Assembly (NCBI RefSeq): GCF_001908235.1
Contig: NZ_LGHK01000013.1
Coordinates: forward strand, 1-64,000
Direction of reading: 5' to 3'
Length of the DNA: 64,000 bases
From: Bradyrhizobium sp. NAS96.2
GTDB lineage: Bacteria > Pseudomonadota > Alphaproteobacteria > Rhizobiales > Xanthobacteraceae
A program made the translations under genes and the position numbers. Numbering within the stretch: the first letter of the stretch is position 1; the number at the start of each line of letters is the position of its first letter. This document shows positions 62,548-64,000 of the stretch, in pieces. The notes under the pieces are model-generated. The model saw nothing but the letters and a program-made list of their open reading frames with translations. It did not search any database and was not told the DNA's origin.

Positions 62548-63277
62548 GTGCCTACGGCGAGAGAATTGGAAAGCAAAATCGCCGCCGGGACCGGCGCCGC
62601 GTCAGGCATCGGATTGGCGAGCAGCGAGGCGATGTTGGCGGCTGGTGCGCGCGTGGTGATGGTCGACCGCGACGAGGCGGCGCTGACGGCGCTCAGCAGC
62701 AAGCATGGCGACGCCGTGATCCCCCTGGTGATCGACCTGCTCGATCCGAAGGCCTGCGCGACACTGCTGCCGAATATCCTGGAGCAGGCTGGCTAACTCG
62801 ACATCCTGCATTCCAATGCGGGGACATATGTTGGCGGCGATCTGGTCGATGCCAAAGCGATCGACCGGATGCTGAACCTGAACGTCAACGTCGTGATGAA
62901 GAATGTGCGCGACGTGCTGCCGCACATGATCGCGCGCGCACCGGCGATATCGTCGTCACCAGTTCCCTGGGGGCGCATTTTCCGACGCCGTGGCAGCCGG
63001 TCTATGCGTCGTCCAAATGGGCAATCAACTGCTTTGTCCAGACCGTACGACGCCAAGTCTTCAAGCTCGGCATTCGCGTGGGCTCGATCTCACCCGGACC
63101 CGTCATCAGCGCGCTGCTCGCGGACTGGCCGCCCGAGAAGCTGAAGGAGGCCAAGGAATCCGGAAGTGTCTCCTCAAGGCCAGCGAGGTAGCTGATGTGG
63201 TGATGTTCATGCTGACGCGGCCACGCGGCATGACCATTCGCGACACGGTCATGCCGCCCACGAATTTCGACCTCTAG
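62548..63277 (+). pseudogene. SDR family oxidoreductase pseudogene
   Basis: The frame from GTG 62548 encodes GTGAASGIGLASSEAM (cofactor loop) up to a TAA at 62794-62796. The same frame then resumes with LDILHSNAGTYVGGDLVDAK. Frameshifts near 62940 and 63170 separate this from VVTSSLGAHFPTPWQPVYAS followed by SKWAINCFVQTVRRQ (active-site Ser, Tyr and Lys) and from KASEVADVVMFMLTRPRGMT to a stop at 63277. All catalytic parts remain recognisable in three frames. It starts 4 bp after the FAD oxidase stop, so they once formed an operon. Confidence 0.82.
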
Positions 63278-63612
63278 TTTTCGCGGAAATCATGCTCAAG
63301 CAAGAAGCTAAAGCGCGATGATGATTGATCCCAATCTCATCGCGCTTGTGCGCACCGGAAGCCCTGATCGTCACGACTGCGAGACCAAAGGGACATCCCA
63401 TCGGCCCGCATGGACTTCCGAGGGACCCCAAGGGGCCGATAACGAGGGTTGCCGAAAGGCCACAAGCGGACCGATGCGCGCTTGTTTCGGCCCATGACTC
63501 CCCATTTCCGTCAATTTTTGATCGCCATATCAGGCGTGGATATTTTTGCCGAAGCGTGGCCAGGGAAGTCACGCGATCTATTCTTCAGTCAGAGTGATTT
63601 GCAGAAACGCTA
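63278..63612. other. intergenic region with a palindromic repeat
   Basis: About 335 bp. It holds the inverted repeat AAGCGCGATGA (63311-63321) and TCATCGCGCTT (63337-63347), a form frequent between Bradyrhizobium genes. The rest has no supported gene. It probably includes the promoter of the gene at 63613. Confidence 0.5.
63311..63347. repeat. dispersed palindrome
   Basis: An 11-bp perfect stem (AAGCGCGATGA with TCATCGCGCTT) encloses a 15-base loop that itself contains ATTG/CAAT. It lies 34 bp after the SDR pseudogene stop and may serve as a terminator or be a small dispersed repeat. Confidence 0.55.
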
Positions 63613-64000
63613 ATGAAAAACGCTGCGCTGTTTGCCCTTGGCCTGTTGGCCGCTGGTGTTTGGTTACACGACAGTGCGAGATGTCAGACGTCGCTGGCCC
63701 CGCCGCTTTCGCTTGCTCCGCCGCCGCCGTTAAGTGAACAGGGGGCGGCACCTCCGGCCGCCACCAACAGCGTTTGGCCGCCGATGGCGGCACCCAGCGT
63801 GTCGCCGCCGCGGGCGGCTGCCAAAAGGTCCGCGCCATCAGCAAAGAGCAATGTTGCGTCGTCACCGCCGACGGACGACGTTCCGCCGCCGGCGGAGACC
63901 GCCAAGAGTTCGGTACCACCCCGAGCCGGCAAAGATGTGCCGCCACGGGCGACCGCTGCCGGCGCCCCACCATCTGTTATTGTCAAGGACACGCCGTTGA
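63613..64000 (+). CDS. proline-rich exported protein (partial, runs off the window)
   Basis: The frame starts with ATG at 63613 and stays open to the last base, giving at least 129 residues. MKNAALFALGLLAAGVWLHD is a Sec signal core, with likely cleavage near ARCQT. The rest is low-complexity Pro/Ala/Ser with recurring PP pairs (APPPPLSEQGAAPP, PPRAGKDVPPRA), typical of an unfolded periplasmic or cell-wall-spanning linker. The domain it serves would be beyond the window. The antisense strand is also open because of the repetitive composition, but it lacks a signal peptide. Confidence 0.55.
   Translation, partial: MKNAALFALGLLAAGVWLHDSARCQTSLAPPLSLAPPPPLSEQGAAPPAATNSVWPPMAAPSVSPPRAAAKRSAPSAKSNVASSPPTDDVPPPAETAKSSVPPRAGKDVPPRATAAGAPPSVIVKDTPL

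Noticed and set aside
16183..63277. Symbiosis island (nod/nif/fix genes)
   Set aside because: The region is accessory and relic-rich, but no nodulation, nitrogenase or type III secretion genes were found in it.
63720..64000. Tandem repeat array or CRISPR-like structure
   Set aside because: The recurring CCGCCG pattern is the proline-rich coding sequence of one reading frame; there are no constant-length repeats or spacers.

Overview
The window is GC-rich alphaproteobacterial DNA. Gene content (a tricarballylate tcu cluster, paired amidohydrolase_2 enzymes, DUF1127, dispersed palindromes of the kind that litter rhizobial genomes, an IS481-type transposase remnant) points to Bradyrhizobium or a close relative. 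This is inferred from gene families and style, not from a marker gene: there is no rRNA and no complete tRNA here.

Region 1 (about 0-15.7 kb) reads as ordinary, well-kept metabolic chromosome. It holds a CinA-type amidase. Next is a translationally coupled set of two metal-dependent amidohydrolases, a Rieske ferredoxin-like protein and a methyltransferase. The minus-strand tcu cluster follows (LysR regulator, TcuC transporter, TcuA dehydrogenase, exported alpha/beta hydrolase, TcuB electron carrier), then DUF1127 and GNAT genes with a clear terminator. An acyl-CoA degradation group (enoyl-CoA hydratase, SDR with an altered active site, AidB-like acyl-CoA dehydrogenase, zinc alcohol dehydrogenase) closes the region.

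At about 15.73 kb the alcohol dehydrogenase breaks off into a patchwork of short pieces of other genes: 29 nt identical to part of tcuA, a LivG-type ATPase P-loop, an acyl-CoA dehydrogenase piece, and a reversed GroEL N-terminus. This looks like an illegitimate-recombination scar at the border of an accessory region.

Region 2 (about 16-63.3 kb) is a mosaic of intact cargo and decayed genes. Intact parts include a SAM hydrolase, an exported isoaspartyl methyltransferase and a D-glutamate-cyclase-like protein (17.5-20.6 kb). A five-gene cluster at 22-29.8 kb encodes a bicovalent-FAD oxidase, two proteins that look like a split LodA-type quinoprotein oxidase (the second fused to a VioB-type ferritin-like domain), a radical SAM/SPASM maturase and an FAD monooxygenase. 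It is faced by a giant cyclase-AAA-TPR regulator. Then come an S41 protease and a cupin / formamidase-like / Rieske operon. An 8-kb block (47.06-55.10 kb) carries a molybdenum hydroxylase, a heme sensor, a hybrid histidine kinase and two response regulators, one with a class III cyclase. This block is bracketed by two 48-bp direct repeats that match the 3' half of a tRNA-Met, as att sites would. Pseudogenes and relics include two decayed AmmeMemoRadiSam genes beside duplicated MTH938-family genes (16.7 and 56.0 kb), an isoprenylcysteine-methyltransferase-like gene, a frameshifted HME-RND pump, a metallo-beta-lactamase gene, an IS481 piece and an SDR.

Region 3 (after about 63.3 kb) starts a proline-rich exported protein that runs off the window.

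Family names come from recognising motifs by eye. No database search was run, and coordinates of relics are approximate.
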